A stretch of DNA of 55,334 nucleotides from Faecalimicrobium dakarense (GCF_000499525.1 NZ_HG529418.1:1-55334), one strand, 5' to 3'. Numbered from the stretch's first letter, positions 1 to 7,680 are shown. The notes: generated by a model from the sequence alone, not told the origin. Numbers and translations: made by a program.

Positions 1-5
1 TTTAA

Positions 6-413
6 TTATTTAGAATTATTTCTTATATGTGCTGCTACCTTAACATCTTCTCTTTTTATATGACTAATTATCCAATTAGCAACTTTACTATTAATTTCAC
101 CAACCAAAGCAATGCTTGGCCCATCAGCTAAAAGTTTTTTTTGTATATTTTCAACAGTATCTATAAAGTGTTGATGGTACTTTTTATGATTATTGTAATC
201 AGGATATTTATATTTCATTTGTAAAACTTCTTCACGCGAAAAGTGAGTTTTTGTATAAGAAGATAAAAATTTTACTGTTTTTTCTAATTCAGCTCTACCC
301 TTTCCCTTATTGCAAGCTTCTAATAAATCATTAATTGCCTTTATTAGTTCTTTATGTTCTGTATCAATTTGCATGTTGCCTGTTAGTAAATCATCAGACC
401 ATTTATATGCCAT
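6..413 (-). CDS. Bacteriohemerythrin
   Basis: A roughly 135-residue four-helix-bundle protein of the hemerythrin family, expected to bind O2 at a non-heme di-iron site in the cytoplasm. The iron ligands appear in the usual order: His in DTEHKEL, HFSREE, the HKKYH pair, and the late HIKRED motif. Family members act in oxygen sensing, storage or scavenging in anaerobes. A longer frame begins 15 bases upstream, but the internal ATG is preferred because it gives the family-typical start MAYKW and follows a GGGGG purine run. It appears to be a single gene, separated from potD by a terminator hairpin. Confidence 0.9.
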   Translation of the reverse strand: MAYKWSDDLLTGNMQIDTEHKELIKAINDLLEACNKGKGRAELEKTVKFLSSYTKTHFSREEVLQMKYKYPDYNNHKKYHQHFIDTVENIQKKLLADGPSIALVGEINSKVANWIISHIKREDVKVAAHIRNNSK

Positions 414-509
414 TTTTGTCCCCCACAATCTATTGATGTATTATTTTTTGGTAAATATTAACAGAAATTATAACATTATATGATAATAAAGTCAATTTTC
501 TAACAAAAT

Positions 510-539
510 AAGGAAAGGACTTTTTATTAGCCTTTCCTT
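510..539 (-). terminator. Terminator downstream of potD
   Basis: AAGGAAAGG and CCTTTCCTT form a hairpin with a short T-rich loop. On the minus strand it is followed by a T-rich run, and it lies just past the potD stop. A near-identical hairpin recurs at 15126-15155 beside a potD fragment. Confidence 0.7.
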
Positions 540-545
540 GTTTTC

Positions 546-1601
546 TTAATTGCTTGATTTTATGTTTATCCATGCATCATCATATAATTTTTTAACATCT
601 TTAGGGAAATCAGCATAGATTTCGCATCTATCCATTATTTCTTTAGTCATGTATGCATTAGGATTATTTCTAACTTTATCTGGTTGTTCTAATCTTGCTT
701 CTTTATTCGGAGTTGTATATCCTATTTCATCAGCTATTCTTAATGCACTTTTCTTATCACTTACAAAGTTTATGAACTTTTCAGCGCCTTCAACATTTTT
801 AGCATTATTAGGTATACATAAGCTATCAATCCAGAAGTTTGCTCCCTCTTTAGGTACTACATAAACTAAATTAGGATTTTCATCTTGAAGATTTAATCCT
901 TCTCCAGACCAAATCATATTTATGTCAGATTCTCCTGCTGGAATCATTGTAGTTCCATTATCAACACCATATATTGGATTTACTAGTTTTCTTTGACTTA
1001 ACAATAATTCTTTTGCTTCTTCAATTTCTTTTGGATCAGTTGAATTTAAAGAATATCCAAGCTTCTTTAAAGCTGCTCCCATTGTATCTCTATATGTATC
1101 AAACATAAAAATTTTATTTTTATATTTTTCATTCCATAATATATCCCAGCTATCTACTTCTTCTTTTACTACATCTTTATTATAAATAAGTCCTATTGTT
1201 CCAAACATATAAGGTACTGAATACTTATTACCTTGATCTATTTCTAGGTTTAAATATTCTTCATCCATTTGAGATATATTAGGTATATTATTTTTATTTA
1301 GTTCTTGGACAAGATTTTTTTTAATCATTCTTGGCATTAAAGCATCAGACACTAAAATAACATCATATTTTACGCCTCCACTCTTAACCTTTTGATACAT
1401 AGTTTCCATATCATCAAAAGTTTCAATATTAACTTTTATACCATATTGTTTCTCAAATTCTTTTATAGTTTCTTGATCTATATTTTCTCCATAGTTAAAA
1501 AAGCTTATTTCTTCAGAAGAATTTTTACTACATCCTACAAAGAATACACCCATTATTACGATACAAATTGATAAACTCAATAATTTAAATATTTTTTTCA
1601 T
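546..1601 (-). CDS. potD: Spermidine/putrescine-type ABC transporter substrate-binding lipoprotein (PotD-like)
   Basis: A 351-residue extracellular solute-binding protein. The N-terminus has a lysine-containing start, a hydrophobic helix and a lipobox ending FVGC (Cys24), so it should be membrane-anchored as a lipoprotein. The mature part resembles PotD/PotF polyamine-binding proteins (for example NYGENIDQETIKEFEKQYG and SVPYMFGTIGLIYNK). The ATP-binding and permease subunits (PotABC), normally encoded upstream in the same operon, are absent from the window, so this is an orphan binding protein here. Polyamine specificity is inferred from the family. A decayed second copy of its 3' end lies at 15163-15283. 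Confidence 0.85.
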   Translation of the reverse strand: MKKIFKLLSLSICIVIMGVFFVGCSKNSSEEISFFNYGENIDQETIKEFEKQYGIKVNIETFDDMETMYQKVKSGGVKYDVILVSDALMPRMIKKNLVQELNKNNIPNISQMDEEYLNLEIDQGNKYSVPYMFGTIGLIYNKDVVKEEVDSWDILWNEKYKNKIFMFDTYRDTMGAALKKLGYSLNSTDPKEIEEAKELLLSQRKLVNPIYGVDNGTTMIPAGESDINMIWSGEGLNLQDENPNLVYVVPKEGANFWIDSLCIPNNAKNVEGAEKFINFVSDKKSALRIADEIGYTTPNKEARLEQPDKVRNNPNAYMTKEIMDRCEIYADFPKDVKKLYDDAWINIKSSN

Positions 1602-1716
1602 GCTACAATTCCTTCCATGTATTATACGAATATTCTAATACCCCAAACTATCATAGGTCAATCTACTTTTATTTATAGCTTATAAATATTTTTTAAAATT
1701 ATTTATATTCCTATGT

Positions 1717-1764
1717 AAAAGAAGCATAATACTCACTAAATTAAATGAGTACTATGCTTCTTTT
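1717..1764. terminator. Long bidirectional terminator hairpin
   Basis: AAAAGAAGCATA and TATGCTTCTTTT pair, extended by TACTCA/TGAGTA around an AT loop. There are A and T runs on both sides. It lies just beyond the 3' end of the holin-like gene. Confidence 0.8.
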
Positions 1765-1787
1765 GGTTATATATAAAATATTTAAAT

Positions 1788-2132
1788 TTACATAGCTCTA
1801 GCAGGAAATATTGCATCTAAAATTCCAATAACTATAGCTGCCAATACTGCTCCCATAATAGATACTCCCATATTAGGAACTACATATTGTGCTAAGTATA
1901 TTATTATTGCTGCAATTATAAACCCTTTTATTCCCTTACCAAAAGGTGATGCATCAACTCCCATAAATGCCTCTACTAAATAATCTAATCCTGATATTAC
2001 AACAGCTGCTATTAAATATGACCACATTCCATTGATTGTAAATCCTGGAGTTAAAAATGATGTTATCATCAAAATAATTGCAACTAGTATAAATCTTCCT
2101 ATCCATCTTAATAAACTATTATCATTTCCCAT
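1788..2132 (-). CDS. Phage holin family 4 superfamily (YvlD-like) membrane protein
   Basis: A protein of about 114 residues with four hydrophobic segments (around residues 9-30, 37-55, 66-88 and 90-110) and a typical PF04020-like layout: RWIGRFILVAIILMITSFLTPG, then a second half ending in GILDAIFPAR. Despite the family name, such proteins are small integral membrane proteins of unknown role and are not linked to a prophage here. The GTG nine bases upstream is in frame, but AAGGAG is better spaced from this ATG. It has its own terminator. Confidence 0.8.
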   Translation of the reverse strand: MGNDNSLLRWIGRFILVAIILMITSFLTPGFTINGMWSYLIAAVVISGLDYLVEAFMGVDASPFGKGIKGFIIAAIIIYLAQYVVPNMGVSIMGAVLAAIVIGILDAIFPARAM

Positions 2133-2503
2133 ATAAACCACTCCTTTAATAAAATAATATTTTATTTTACACGAAATTTTTTAACTTATTGTCATTACCT
2201 TTTTATCATTAAATAGTAGATCTACAAATAAAACCTCAGTAGAAATTACATAACTGGATGTCCATAATAAATATATACATTTCTCTCCTATATTTATTAT
2301 TTTTAGTTTATAGTTATATATTGACCACTATATTAGATAATATTCCCTATAATATAAAAAAAACTTAAAATTAAGATTTTTTGTATAATTCTTAAAATAT
2401 AATAGTAATGTTTCTATATAATATTTTATTTGTACATAAAAAAACCGTATCACTTATTTGTGATGCGGTTCTCCACACCTTACTCCTCGGAGCATTGAAT
2501 TTT
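2133..2503. other. Intergenic stretch at the outer end of the cassette region
   Basis: About 370 bases with no credible gene. It is AT-rich and contains the rlmH-like repeat at 2443-2496, which is the outermost copy seen in the window. Confidence 0.6.
2443..2496 (-). repeat. rlmH-attachment-like repeat, copy A
   Basis: The core TTATTTGTGATGCGGTTC (2454-2471, plus strand) matches the 3' end of rlmH at 15292-15309 in 15 of 18 positions and has the same orientation. The left flank AACCGTATCAC pairs with GTGATGCGGTT. The right flank carries the conserved ACCTTACTC..GGAGC tail, including the small CTCC/GGAG hairpin, shared with copies at 6580, 7534 and 11743. Confidence 0.75.
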
Positions 2504-2851
2504 TTATATATTAAACTTAAATGCAAAGCTTTTTTTCATATAAATAGATAAAAAGCTTAGGTACTGTGGAACATATAAGCTTAAGAATTTATATAAATAA
2601 TAACTCATAATTGCTGCTACGCATACAATTATAAAATCAAGTATAATATTATTTATTCCTACATTTACTGGTAAACTAGGAATAAATATTTTTAAAACCC
2701 CAAAAATAACTGTTAGAAAAAGTGCTCCGTTTACTAGACATAATGCTAAAATCACAAACCCAAAAGATATCACTAAAGTCATTACTATCATTATATTTAG
2801 CATCCCAACAATAATATTGACACAGGTATATATGAATTTATTCTCTATCAT
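2504..2851 (-). CDS. Small multi-spanning membrane protein of unknown function
   Basis: About 115 residues with three or four hydrophobic helices (roughly 10-30, 33-58, 68-90 and a weaker C-terminal one). I do not recognise the family. The chosen ATG follows GGAGAGG; a longer in-frame start has no better site. Its 5' end overlaps the 3' end of the MFS gene by 14 bases, which implies translational coupling and a role connected with that pump. The unit ends at repeat copy A. Confidence 0.65.
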   Translation of the reverse strand: MIENKFIYTCVNIIVGMLNIMIVMTLVISFGFVILALCLVNGALFLTVIFGVLKIFIPSLPVNVGINNIILDFIIVCVAAIMSYYLYKFLSLYVPQYLSFLSIYMKKSFAFKFNI

Positions 2852-4112
2852 TACATACCTCTCCACATACCTCAATTTTTTTTAGACTACTAAAAACTTT
2901 CTTAGACATAAGTGCTATTAAGCCAGAAACTAAAGCAGCTACGAATATAATTATATGTGTATCATTTTTAAGTGCTTCAAATAAATATCCATATATAATT
3001 TGACCAATAGGAGTAGCACACATTGTCATAGCCAAACAGAATGAAATAACTTTTCCAGTAAGATGAGTTGGTGTTTCACTTTGGATAAAAGTTAAAATTT
3101 GAATACTAAATAAAGTAGATACTGCCATTATTAAGAAGCAACAAGCTGTAACAACAATATAAGAAATCATAGCATCTACATTAAACATAAGTACAACACC
3201 CATTGGAATAAGACCTAATATAGCAACTAATAAAATTATATGGCTGTGGTAAATCTTAACTTTATTCATTAAAACCCCTGTCATAATTCCACCACATAGT
3301 CCTCCAAAAGCTAGCATACCTTGAGTTATTCCATATGCTTGACTAGACATATTTAATACTTGAGTAATAATAACCGGAATACCAATCATTATTAAAGAGC
3401 TTAAGAATAAATTAAAACAAGATATTATACCAATCGTTTTAAAAAGTACTGGTTTCTCTTTAAATATAAAATTTAAACTAGTTAGAAAATCTTCCTTTAC
3501 AATAGAAAAGGCACTTAATGTAGTTTCCTCTTTTGTGTAAGGTATTTTTATGAATATTTCCATAACCGCAGATACAAAGAAGCAAATTATACTTGCTATT
3601 AAAATAGGCATAAGTCCATAAAATCCATATAAAATACCTCCTATTACAGGACCTAATAAGCCTGCAAGTGAACTAACTTGATTTATAACGGCATTTCCTG
3701 GTAATAAATTATCTCTATCTACTAAAAGCGGTATACTGGCTTGAACAGTTGGTTGATAAGCTCCTTGGATTCCATATAAAATCATTAATGTAACTATTAA
3801 CATAAATACTAAGTTTATTTTTCCAATAGAAAGTAAAAAAACAGTAATTAATAAAGCTGTTAAAAAATCTAAAAACACCATAATATTTCTTTTATTAGCT
3901 CTATCTGCAATAATTCCTCCAAAAGGAGTTACTGTAATCATAGGAATTAGAGAACAGGCAGACACAGCTCCAAATAAAGCTGCAGAGTTTGTAGTATCTA
4001 AAAGATAAAGTGGCAATGCAAACCTTAAGATTGAATTTCCAAAAAGAGAAATTATTTGACCTATTACCATCAGAGTAAAGTTTTTGTTAAAAAGTTTTGT
4101 TTTATTATTCAA
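2838..4112 (-). CDS. MFS efflux transporter
   Basis: A 12-helix major facilitator protein of about 425 residues. It resembles the MFS_3/macrolide-efflux-like group (early motif GQIISLFGNSILRFALPLYL and GGIIADRANKRNI, the family loop 2-3 signature). It probably exports small hydrophobic compounds; the substrate cannot be read from sequence. An ATG at 4127 extends the frame by five codons, but the GGAGG motif lies inside that extension. The TTG at 4112, eight bases after GGAGG, is therefore the more likely start. A TetR-type operator lies just upstream and the TetR gene follows. Confidence 0.85.
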   Translation of the reverse strand: MNNKTKLFNKNFTLMVIGQIISLFGNSILRFALPLYLLDTTNSAALFGAVSACSLIPMITVTPFGGIIADRANKRNIMVFLDFLTALLITVFLLSIGKINLVFMLIVTLMILYGIQGAYQPTVQASIPLLVDRDNLLPGNAVINQVSSLAGLLGPVIGGILYGFYGLMPILIASIICFFVSAVMEIFIKIPYTKEETTLSAFSIVKEDFLTSLNFIFKEKPVLFKTIGIISCFNLFLSSLIMIGIPVIITQVLNMSSQAYGITQGMLAFGGLCGGIMTGVLMNKVKIYHSHIILLVAILGLIPMGVVLMFNVDAMISYIVVTACCFLIMAVSTLFSIQILTFIQSETPTHLTGKVISFCLAMTMCATPIGQIIYGYLFEALKNDTHIIIFVAALVSGLIALMSKKVFSSLKKIEVCGEVCNDRE

Positions 4113-4154
4113 TTGAACAACCTCCATATATTAATATTATAATTTTAAATTTAA

Positions 4155-4175
4155 ATACATTCGTTCGGTATGTAT
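4155..4175. promoter_or_regulatory. Operator for the TetR regulator, pump side
   Basis: The inverted repeat ATACAT..ATGTAT is centred on TCGTTCGG. The 14-base block TCGTTCGGTATGTA is repeated exactly at 4931-4944 in front of the tetR gene. It sits immediately upstream of a TATAAT-like element for the MFS gene, so repression of the pump by the neighbouring TetR protein is the natural reading. Confidence 0.75.
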
Positions 4176-4189
4176 AAATTTAAAATTAA

Positions 4190-4207
4190 ACTGCCACTTT
4201 GGGCAGT
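4190..4207 (-). terminator. Possible terminator of the tetR gene
   Basis: ACTGCC and GGCAGT form a short stem with a six-base loop. On the minus strand it is followed by a T-rich stretch. It lies between tetR and the pump promoter. Confidence 0.45.
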
Positions 4208-4251
4208 ATTGTTTTAACCTATGCATAAACCACATAAATTGTGCTATATTT

Positions 4252-4908
4252 TTACTTTCTTTCTCTTTCGATAATAGCTCTATATCTTTCTAATACTTCT
4301 AGAACACTATCATCTAGCACAGGAATACCTAAATCTGATACTAATTTTTTAAAGAAGTTAAACTTATTCTTAAATTCTTCTTCTGTACAATGGAATATAG
4401 CTGGATTTATCCATATGTTCATTAAAATCATGAATGCTTCTGCAAGCTCTTTTGGATTATTACTAGCTATAGATCCGTCTTCTATACCTTCTCTAATAAT
4501 CGGCTCTACAAGGTTAGGTACAATACTTTCTACTGTATTGTAAAGTTGTTGAGTTAAAAATCTAGGATTCTTCATTAAATTAGGCGCTGCAGTAGCCAAC
4601 CTTTCTTGACCAGGGTTTTTTAAAGAAATAAACAACATTTGCTTAAGTTTTTCTAGCCCTGTGTAAGAGGTAGATTCTTTTATTTCTAAAAGTTGACTAT
4701 CTGATGAATCATAAAGTCTAGGTATAACAGCTTCTATTATTTCTTCTTTGGATTTGAAATGATGATAAATAGCTCCTTTGCTTAAATCTCCTAAAGCGTC
4801 TACTATGTCCTGAATAGTAGTGTTATCATATCCTTTTTTTAAAAACAAATCCATTGATGTATCGAGAATACGGTTTATTGTAATCTCAGGATTTTTATTT
4901 CTTGCCAT
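4252..4908 (-). CDS. TetR/AcrR family transcriptional regulator
   Basis: A 218-residue one-component repressor. The N-terminal DNA-binding domain spans residues 8-55 with the usual signature (RILDTSMDLFLKKGYDNTTI, then LSKGAIYHHFKSKEEI). The C-terminal helical ligand-binding domain follows. Its start is preceded by AAAGGAG. An inverted repeat overlapping its own promoter and a matching one before the MFS gene indicate autoregulation and control of the pump. The inducer is unknown and is presumably a pump substrate. Confidence 0.92.
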   Translation of the reverse strand: MARNKNPEITINRILDTSMDLFLKKGYDNTTIQDIVDALGDLSKGAIYHHFKSKEEIIEAVIPRLYDSSDSQLLEIKESTSYTGLEKLKQMLFISLKNPGQERLATAAPNLMKNPRFLTQQLYNTVESIVPNLVEPIIREGIEDGSIASNNPKELAEAFMILMNIWINPAIFHCTEEEFKNKFNFFKKLVSDLGIPVLDDSVLEVLERYRAIIERERK

Positions 4909-4920
4909 TTTAATTCTCCT

Positions 4921-4945
4921 TTACATACTTTCGTTCGGTATGTAA
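4921..4945. promoter_or_regulatory. Operator for the TetR regulator, self
   Basis: A perfect 8-bp inverted repeat, TTACATAC and GTATGTAA, separated by nine bases. It lies directly upstream of the tetR ribosome binding site. It shares TCGTTCGGTATGTA with the pump-side site at 4155-4175. Confidence 0.8.
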
Positions 4946-4994
4946 TAAGCGTAGCAGTTAATTTTCTCTATGTCAACAAAACTTTAAAATAAAA

Positions 4995-5028
4995 AACCGT
5001 ATCACTTACTTGTGATAAGTTTTTCCGC
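4995..5028 (-). repeat. rlmH-attachment-like repeat, copy B (degenerate)
   Basis: The core TTACTTGTGATAAGTTTT (5006-5023) is in the same orientation as the rlmH 3' end. The left flank ACCGTATCAC is the same as in copies A and G, and TATCAC/GTGATA pair. The right half has decayed. It separates the TetR/MFS unit from the yetF-like unit. Confidence 0.65.
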
Positions 5029-5098
5029 TAATTTTTTCATCAATTATTGGTTAAAATAACATAAATGTTAAATATTTTAGATAAAGGAGATATTTTAT

Positions 5099-5803
5099 AT
5101 GGATTTTTTTAGTAGTCAGGAAACACTTAGCACAATTGACTGGGTACTCCGTGCTGTTATTGCTTTTTTCTTTTTGCTGGCTATTGCAAAACTCTTAGGT
5201 CAACGTTCCATTTCTCAATTAAGACTACTTGATTTTGCTATTACTTTAGTAATTGGTAATATTATTGCCCATCCATTGTCTGATGAAAAACTTGGATTAG
5301 AAGGTTCCATTATTACAACTCTTGTATTAGTTATCCTATATGTTGGTGGATTATTCATAATTCTTAAGTTTCCGTCCCTTAGAAGACTTATTAATAATTC
5401 ACCAATTACAATTGTTCAAAATGGTGAAATCCTTTATAGCGGATTAAAAAAAGCAAGAATATCAATTGATGTATTATTAGAGGAATTGCGTGAAGAAAAA
5501 GTAGAAGATGTGAAAAAGGTAGCATTAGCAACTTGGGAGCCTAATGGTAAAATTTCTGTTTTTTTACATCCAAAATACGAGCCAATTACACCTTCATCTT
5601 TGAATATAGAAATAGAACCTTTTAATTTTCCAAGAACAATTATTAAAGAAGGTAAAATTAATTTCAATGAGCTAAAATGGCTTAATAAAGATGAAAACTG
5701 GGTTGTTTCCAAATTGGAAAGTTTATATCAAACTGATGTAAAAAATGTCTTGCTTGCCACACTTGATAATAAAGATATTTTAAACGTTTTTTTATATAAA
5801 TAA
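5099..5803 (+). CDS. YetF-like (DUF421) membrane protein
   Basis: A 234-residue protein with three N-terminal membrane helices (about 17-35, 43-60 and 70-92) and a soluble C-terminal domain. The family signature is clear: LLAIAKLLGQRSISQLRLLD followed by FAITLVIGNIIAHPLSD. The soluble part contains NGEILYSGLKKARIS and the LLEELRE segment. YetF homologues are spore/vegetative membrane proteins of incompletely known function; spore-germination links exist for relatives such as YetF and YdfS. AGGAGAT precedes the ATG. It is the only plus-strand gene among the cassettes. Confidence 0.88.
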   Translation: MDFFSSQETLSTIDWVLRAVIAFFFLLAIAKLLGQRSISQLRLLDFAITLVIGNIIAHPLSDEKLGLEGSIITTLVLVILYVGGLFIILKFPSLRRLINNSPITIVQNGEILYSGLKKARISIDVLLEELREEKVEDVKKVALATWEPNGKISVFLHPKYEPITPSSLNIEIEPFNFPRTIIKEGKINFNELKWLNKDENWVVSKLESLYQTDVKNVLLATLDNKDILNVFLYK

Positions 5804-5810
5804 TGCATTA

Positions 5811-5852
5811 AGGCTTAAACATATCCATTTATGTACAGATTAGTTTAAGCCT
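5811..5852 (+). terminator. Terminator downstream of the yetF-like gene
   Basis: AGGCTTAAAC and GTTTAAGCCT form a 10-bp stem around an AT-rich loop, with T-rich sequence following. It lies eight bases after the stop codon. Confidence 0.6.
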
Positions 5853-5881
5853 CTTTGGTGGGTATTTTTATTTAATAGGTA

Positions 5882-6193
5882 TTAATCTCTAAAAGGGAAA
5901 GATAATAATAATAGTGTTTCTAAAAATGAAAGTGGAAAAACTCTACGTCTAAAGCGTCTGAATCTTCTAGGACGACCAAATTGTCGTTGTTCATCATGTT
6001 CATCTCCACAACCATGATCTATTACATCCTCCCCAACTAATACGATAACGTAATCTGCATCTACATGTTCAATTATTCCATCAAATGTACTTCCATCTTT
6101 CATTGTAAACAAAGTATGATAGTTCATGTACCTTTTGCACATATCATGCATGCATTGTAAATCTCGGTTATTCTCATTTCTTTTTATACTCAT
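5882..6193 (-). CDS. Small protein with Sm-like core and Arg-rich tail, unknown function
   Basis: A 103-residue protein of unassigned family. The middle (YHTLFTMKDGSTFDGIIEHV followed by DADYVIVLVG) has the beta-strand rhythm of Sm/LSm-like small proteins found in Bacilli. It is followed by an Asp/His/Cys-rich segment (DHGCGDEHDE), an Arg-rich stretch (RPRRFRRFRRR) and a hydrophobic end. A GAGGAGATGG ribosome site supports the start. It converges on the yetF-like gene. The Sm-like assignment is an inference from pattern only. Confidence 0.6.
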   Translation of the reverse strand: MSIKRNENNRDLQCMHDMCKRYMNYHTLFTMKDGSTFDGIIEHVDADYVIVLVGEDVIDHGCGDEHDEQRQFGRPRRFRRFRRRVFPLSFLETLLLLSFPFRD

Positions 6194-6473
6194 TTTTTAA
6201 CCATCTCCTCTCTAGTATCATTATATTAATCTATAAGAATAACGACACAGTTTTAATGGCTAAATATTTATAAAATATTCTACAAATAATTTATCTATTC
6301 TATTTATTTTTTAGATTTTTTATTGGTATCATAATGAATATTGGATATTTTAACTAATTTTATAAATCTGAATTTAAATTTAATGTAAATCTTTATTCGT
6401 TACACTGTATATAAACTAATTAATAAATTTCATTACTTAATAGGCCTTATAATTAATCATAATCACATGAAAA

Positions 6474-6511
6474 AATGAAGGGTCTTTGCATTCTTCAGTC
6501 GGCCCTTCATT
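6474..6511. terminator. Terminator-like hairpin
   Basis: AATGAAGGG and CCCTTCATT pair across a 20-base loop with an A run on the left side. It may end transcription coming from the immunity-protein unit. Confidence 0.5.
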
Positions 6512-6579
6512 CACTAAGTATATTATTTTACATCTTCATTTATTTGTAGCTCTATACTATTTATCAAAATCTAGATTCC

Positions 6580-6620
6580 TTACTTGTGATACGGTTCTCA
6601 GTACCTTACTCTACAGAGTG
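6580..6620 (-). repeat. rlmH-attachment-like repeat, copy C
   Basis: The core TTACTTGTGATACGGTTC (6580-6597) differs from the rlmH 3' end at one position. The right flank GTACCTTACTCTACAGAGTG matches the tail of copies A, D and F. In the tail, CTCT/AGAG pair where copy A has CTCC/GGAG, so the stem is conserved through paired changes. Confidence 0.75.
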
Positions 6621-6684
6621 TAATTTTCTATATTATTCTTTAATCTAAAAAAATGATATTTGAAAGTTATTAAAGCTATTATAT

Positions 6685-7212
6685 TTAGCAATTCCAATTT
6701 ATCTTCGCTGGATTAGGCTCATCCATTATAGCAACTTTACGTAAAGCATTCTCCATGTTTTTGCACTCTCTTGCTGCAATTTCATCATAAACCTCAACCT
6801 TCTCATTCACGCCAATAGATGAGTATGCTACAGCTGCAGCACCGTAAAATGCAAGCCCTAAAGAACTCGTTACAGTATTAATTGTTGCCGTTGTTGCTGC
6901 AATTGCCCTAGCTGCAGCTTGTGCAGCTGGATTTCCTTCTACTTCTCTTGCAACTATTTGAGCTTCCTTAATAATTTTCTTTGCCTCTGTTAATTTTATA
7001 TTTCCTTCTAGCCATTCATTAGATGCATTCAATGCATTTTTTAAACGAGAATCCTTGGGATAATCTTTTTCATAAATAGGTAGAATATGCTCCCTTGCAT
7101 ATTCATTACACCATTTTACAATTGTATTTTTACTTTGTGTTTCTATTAGCCCCATAAGAGAAACAATATATGGTGAATCTGCTTTTCCAAGCATTTTTCG
7201 CACTTTAGCCAT
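6685..7212 (-). CDS. Putative immunity protein (Imm-5-like domain)
   Basis: A 175-residue protein. The pattern YPKDSRLKNALNASNEWLEG followed by an Ala-rich helical part (EVEGNPAAQAAARAIAATTA, then AYSSIG) is typical of the Imm-5-like group, predicted to be antitoxins to polymorphic toxins. Function has not been shown for most members. AAAGGAG precedes the ATG. No toxin gene accompanies it, so it is an orphan immunity gene between repeat copies C and D. A remnant of another coding sequence lies directly upstream at 7228-7350. Confidence 0.7.
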   Translation of the reverse strand: MAKVRKMLGKADSPYIVSLMGLIETQSKNTIVKWCNEYAREHILPIYEKDYPKDSRLKNALNASNEWLEGNIKLTEAKKIIKEAQIVAREVEGNPAAQAAARAIAATTATINTVTSSLGLAFYGAAAVAYSSIGVNEKVEVYDEIAARECKNMENALRKVAIMDEPNPAKINWNC

Positions 7213-7227
7213 AATAACTCCTTTTTC

Positions 7228-7350
7228 TTAAATATATTTTTTAATTCTTATCATATTATCAGTCATACCAACCCAATACTCTAAGGTTGACCTTAATCTA
7301 CTCACTAAACTATCAATATCATCTTTAGCCGCAGACTCTGGTTTCTTTGT
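7228..7350 (-). pseudogene. C-terminal fragment of an unidentified protein
   Basis: An open stretch of 40 codons ends in TAA, with an in-frame TAG directly upstream and no start codon at its head. It reads like a real protein end (AAKDDIDSLVSRLRSTLEYW, then VGMTDNMIRIKKYI). It is probably the tail of a gene truncated by rearrangement in front of the immunity gene. The family is not recognised. Confidence 0.4.
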
Positions 7351-7476
7351 CTAAATAATCTTATGCAGATAAATCTACACACTACAATTATACTTTAATA
7401 TAAATAATTCCAAAACTATTTTGCATAAAAATGCACATCTTCTAGTCTGTTATTAATCTTTCAGTTATAAAATAAT

Positions 7477-7511
7477 AAAGACACATCCATCTTATAGATA
7501 TATGTGTCTTT
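7477..7511. terminator. Terminator-like hairpin
   Basis: AAAGACACAT and ATGTGTCTTT pair across an AT-rich loop, with T-rich sequence on the right. Confidence 0.5.
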
Positions 7512-7524
7512 ATATTACAAAATC

Positions 7525-7576
7525 CGTGCTCCCTTACTTGTGGTACGGTTCTACGTACCTTACTCTACGGAGCGCG
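7525..7576 (-). repeat. rlmH-attachment-like repeat, copy D (fullest copy)
   Basis: The core TTACTTGTGGTACGGTTC (7534-7551) is identical over 18 of 18 bases to the 3' end of rlmH at 15292-15309, and the left flank (GCTCC) also matches. The copy can fold as two nested stems: CGTGCTCC (7525-7532) with GGAGCGCG (7569-7576), and GGTACG (7542-7547) with CGTACC (7554-7559). The stems are separated by a symmetric 9-by-9 internal loop, with a six-base apical loop. Confidence 0.85.
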
Positions 7577-7680
7577 ATTGCTAAGCTTTTTATTTAAATA
7601 GCTTAATATTGATAAATTTCAAATTTTTAATGAATTCTTACATTTTTATTTAACACTACATCATTTTTATTATAAATTTA

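Larger units (their letters stand above)
6194..6684. other. Intergenic stretch with hairpin and repeat copy C
   Basis: About 490 bases without a credible gene. It holds a terminator-like hairpin at 6474-6511 and repeat copy C at 6580-6620. The remainder is AT-rich. Confidence 0.6.

Noticed and set aside
1788-2132. Prophage evidence from the holin-like gene
   Set aside because: The family is widespread in chromosomes outside phages, and no endolysin or other phage gene is present.
7525-7576. Copy D as a true integron attC site
   Set aside because: The RYYYAAC/GTTRRRY core boxes are absent and no integron integrase is in the window. Only the folded layout is similar.
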